Source: Limnovirga sp038203525 (lineage in GTDB: Bacteria; Bacteroidota; Bacteroidia; Chitinophagales; Chitinophagaceae). Taken from it: a stretch of 25,069 nucleotides of DNA. The stretch spans positions 1-25,069 of the forward strand of contig JBBRDW010000069.1 in the NCBI GenBank assembly GCA_038203525.1. Reading direction: 5' to 3'. Each line of letters begins with the position of its first letter. Within the stretch, counting starts at the first letter, position 1. The notes under the pieces were generated by a model. That model saw nothing but the letters and a program-made list of their open reading frames with translations, ran no database searches and was not told the DNA's origin. The position numbers and the translations under genes were made by a program. This document shows positions 23,148-25,069 of the stretch, one piece after another.

Positions 23148-24383
23148 TTAAGCAAAATGTTTTCCTTCTTCCTGCATGGTTGCAGATACAAAAGGTATAT
23201 GCGTTCCTTTTAATAACACATTCCAGTAAATCCATTTAAAAGCCAGTTTACCCATGTGGTTCATCCTGCTTTCTTTTAATAAACGCAATGGGCCAATACC
23301 CGGAAAAGGAAATTCTCCTTCTACTGGTTCGTGTGTATAATTAAAATCTATCAGCAGTGCTTTGCCATTTCCTGTTTCCACAAAACAATTGGCATGGCCA
23401 TCAAATTCTTCTTTCAACGGTTCGCCGTTTATAAAAAGCAGAATATTTTCTGTAAGAATCTCAGCCTCAAAGTGCGCCACTGATCCGGCTTTTGATGCGG
23501 GTATATTGCTGGCATCGCCCAACACAAAAATATTTTGATATTTTAGCGACTGCAATGTGCCTTTGTTTGTGGGCACATAATTTAAATCATCTCCCAATCC
23601 TGATCTTTCCATCAGATCATCTCCTTTATTGGTAGGAACAGTCACCAGCAGATCAAAAGGTATTTCCCTGCCACCGTAGTCAATAATTTTTTTATTTTCA
23701 TTATCTACTTCTGCTATCGCAAAGTCACTTTCAATCGCAATATTTTTTTCGTGAAGCAGGTGATCAAGTGCTGCCGTGGCTTTTGGTTTTGTAAATGCAC
23801 CACTTAGCGGAGTAACGTAAGTTATTTCTACCTGATCTCTCATTTGTTTATGTTTAAAATAAGCATCAGCCAAAAAAGAAAATTCAAGCGGAGCTACGGG
23901 GCACTTAATCGGCATCTCTGTAATGTGTACTACTAAACGGCCCCCTTTCCATTCCCGCAATTTATTTCTCAATGCAAGTGAACCTTCGAAAGTATAAAAA
24001 TCAAATACTGATTTTTGCCACTCTTTACCTTGCATGCCTTCTATTTCTCCGGGAGCTATTTTGGCACCTGTTGCTATGATAAGAATATCATAATGCAATT
24101 GATCGCCGTTATACATCTTCACAAGGTTTTGTTCTGCATCAACCTTTTCAATTTTAGTTGTGAACAGCCTTACTCCTTTAGGAATAAATTCTTTAATTGA
24201 TTTTACAATATCCTCTGGTTCATAAATATCAAAAGGAAGAAACAGATAACCGGGCTGATAATAATGTTCTTCCCTTTCATCAATGATATCTATTTCCCAT
24301 TCATTTTTATCCAGTTCGTTGTGCAGATGATTGGCCATCATTGTGCCAGCGGTTCCTGCTCCCAGTATTACTATTCTTTTCAT
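23148..24383 (-). CDS. Sulfide:quinone oxidoreductase
   Basis: This 411-residue flavoprotein oxidises sulfide to persulfide/sulfane sulfur and passes electrons to the quinone pool at the membrane. It has an N-terminal dinucleotide fold GAGTAG (8-13), ATGAK (104-108) and the second FAD motif VLGDASNIPASKAG (287-300). The only cysteines are Cys161 in MPIKCPVAP and Cys333, positioned like the two essential redox cysteines of SQR. The C-terminal part has amphipathic, aromatic helices (about 372-400) suited to membrane binding. It is the second gene of the module, after OsmC. Confidence 0.87.
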   Translation of the reverse strand: MKRIVILGAGTAGTMMANHLHNELDKNEWEIDIIDEREEHYYQPGYLFLPFDIYEPEDIVKSIKEFIPKGVRLFTTKIEKVDAEQNLVKMYNGDQLHYDILIIATGAKIAPGEIEGMQGKEWQKSVFDFYTFEGSLALRNKLREWKGGRLVVHITEMPIKCPVAPLEFSFLADAYFKHKQMRDQVEITYVTPLSGAFTKPKATAALDHLLHEKNIAIESDFAIAEVDNENKKIIDYGGREIPFDLLVTVPTNKGDDLMERSGLGDDLNYVPTNKGTLQSLKYQNIFVLGDASNIPASKAGSVAHFEAEILTENILLFINGEPLKEEFDGHANCFVETGNGKALLIDFNYTHEPVEGEFPFPGIGPLRLLKESRMNHMGKLAFKWIYWNVLLKGTHIPFVSATMQEEGKHFA

Positions 24384-24413
24384 AAACCTTTCGTTTTGGT
24401 TTACTATAATTTT

Positions 24414-24851
24414 TTAGATAATTTTTATCGTGGGCTTAAATACAATTTTCGATTTTATTGAATTTGAAATAAGGCATGCAGCTTCAGATTTCTCTAAAAC
24501 TCTTATTGCCCTTTCTTTTTCTGCTTCATTTTGAATCGTTAATACAGGAGCCAGCACAATTTCACTCATCATGTATTTGCCTTCTACTTTTTCCAGTTTG
24601 CCATCTGCATTACTTTCAAAATTCACAAAATTCAATTTTGAGTTTTCTGCCACTGCAAGAAATGTCGTCATCAAACAACTGTTTACAGCGGCTACCAGTA
24701 AATGCTCGGGCGACCAGATACCTTCCATGCCTTTTGCAAATTCCGGTGGTGTTGCAACTTCTATCGTTGACTCCAGAACCGGCGAACTCATTAGCCCTTT
24801 GCGGTTGTTCTCCCAGTTTATATTTACGTTGTAGTGAAGTGCAGTTTCCAT
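24414..24851 (-). CDS. OsmC/Ohr-family protein
   Basis: This 145-residue protein has the OsmC fold, with the paired catalytic cysteines Cys59 (AAVNSCLMTTF) and Cys126 (EAACLISNSI) and the conserved SPEHLLVAA segment. Family members reduce organic hydroperoxides through these thiols. Here, as first gene of the SQR operon (30 bp upstream of SQR), a role with persulfides or sulfide-linked oxidative stress is more likely, as inference. All key residues are present. Confidence 0.88.
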   Translation of the reverse strand: METALHYNVNINWENNRKGLMSSPVLESTIEVATPPEFAKGMEGIWSPEHLLVAAVNSCLMTTFLAVAENSKLNFVNFESNADGKLEKVEGKYMMSEIVLAPVLTIQNEAEKERAIRVLEKSEAACLISNSIKSKIVFKPTIKII

Positions 24852-24885
24852 AGTATTTTATTTTAATTTATTTTCTGTTTCATAA

Positions 24886-24929
24886 CAAAAGTAGACCGGC
24901 TATTATGCCGCCTTTGTAACTTTTATCAC
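24886..24929 (-). promoter_or_regulatory. Promoter and operator of the osmC-SQR operon
   Basis: On the minus strand TACTTTTG (24886-24893) matches TAnnTTTG. GTAAC-TTTT-ATCAC (24916-24929) is an imperfect version of the dyad at 21689-21702, and its centre is again exactly 33 bp from the box centre. Confidence 0.5.
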
Positions 24930-24940
24930 TTAAGAAGAGA

Positions 24941-24958
24941 TTATGACGAAGATCATAA
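24941..24958. promoter_or_regulatory. Dyad TTATGA-N6-TCATAA upstream of osmC
   Basis: Perfect 6-bp arms (24941-24946 and 24953-24958) with a 6-bp spacer have the geometry of Crp sites (TGTGA-N6-TCACA). It lies about 60 bp upstream of the -7 box centre. Confidence 0.45.
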
Positions 24959-25069
24959 CAGCACATGATCAAGGTTTGTCAGCCTGCTGATGAATATCAT
25001 CAAAATTGAAGCAGGGAATACCTTCAAATGCCTTGCAGTACTGTATTTGGCCAAAATAAAAAGGCAACC
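24959..25069. other. Right edge of the window, no gene seen
   Basis: These bases upstream of the osmC promoter contain ATGATCAAGG-like and GATGAATATCATC-like small dyads but no convincing reading frame within the window. Confidence 0.3.

Noticed and set aside
23131..23235. N-terminal extension of the DsrC/TusE-like gene to an upstream start
   Set aside because: It would overlap the end of the SQR gene by 88 bp and adds 35 residues unlike the family; the ATG at 23130 begins exactly where the DsrC fold begins.

Overview
The window looks like chromosomal DNA from a Bacteroidota member, most likely the Chitinophagaceae. Four things suggest this: Bacteroidota-type -7 promoter boxes (TAnnTTTG), few Shine-Dalgarno sites, an ATP synthase subunit a with a signal peptide and a long N-terminal extension, and the rsfS-ftsH-LUD gene block beside birA. 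No lineage marker such as rRNA is present, so the family-level call is inference.

Layout. 1-2367: the 3' end of an OPT-type transporter, a family 4 glycosyltransferase (-) and an alpha/beta hydrolase (+). 2368-2813: a repeat-filled gap. 2826-4661: an ABC exporter. 4763-9304: an F1Fo ATP synthase operon, atpB-E-F-H-A, closed by a strong terminator and with no atpG behind it. 9668-12347 (-): an MscS-type channel, an unknown exported protein and LpxH of lipid A synthesis. 12550-12972 (-): a gamma-glutamylcyclotransferase-fold protein. 13099-16301 (-): rsfS, ftsH and a LUD-domain protein. 16584-18530 (+): birA and recA.

18797-24851, all on the minus strand, is a sulfide / sulfane-sulfur module. 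In transcription order it holds OsmC, a sulfide:quinone oxidoreductase, a DsrC/TusE-like carrier, a DsrE-like protein, two small DUF2892 membrane proteins, thioredoxin, rhodanese, two half-size YeeE/YedE transporters and a Crp/Fnr regulator. The parts fit sulfide oxidation to persulfide, handling of that sulfur on cysteine carriers, and movement of sulfur compounds across the membrane. No persulfide dioxygenase and no dsrAB are in the window. Two promoters in this module carry the same -7 box with a GTAAC-type dyad centred exactly 33 bp upstream, which suggests shared control by a Crp/Fnr-type activator, plausibly the one encoded at the end of the module.

The most unusual DNA-level signal is a dispersed intergenic repeat of about 60 bp with the core GTGCGACGCAA. 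It occurs eight times with an exact core, once with a one-base variant, and in several diverged copies. All copies lie between genes, in both orientations, and twice as inverted pairs bounding composite elements of about 275-410 bp.
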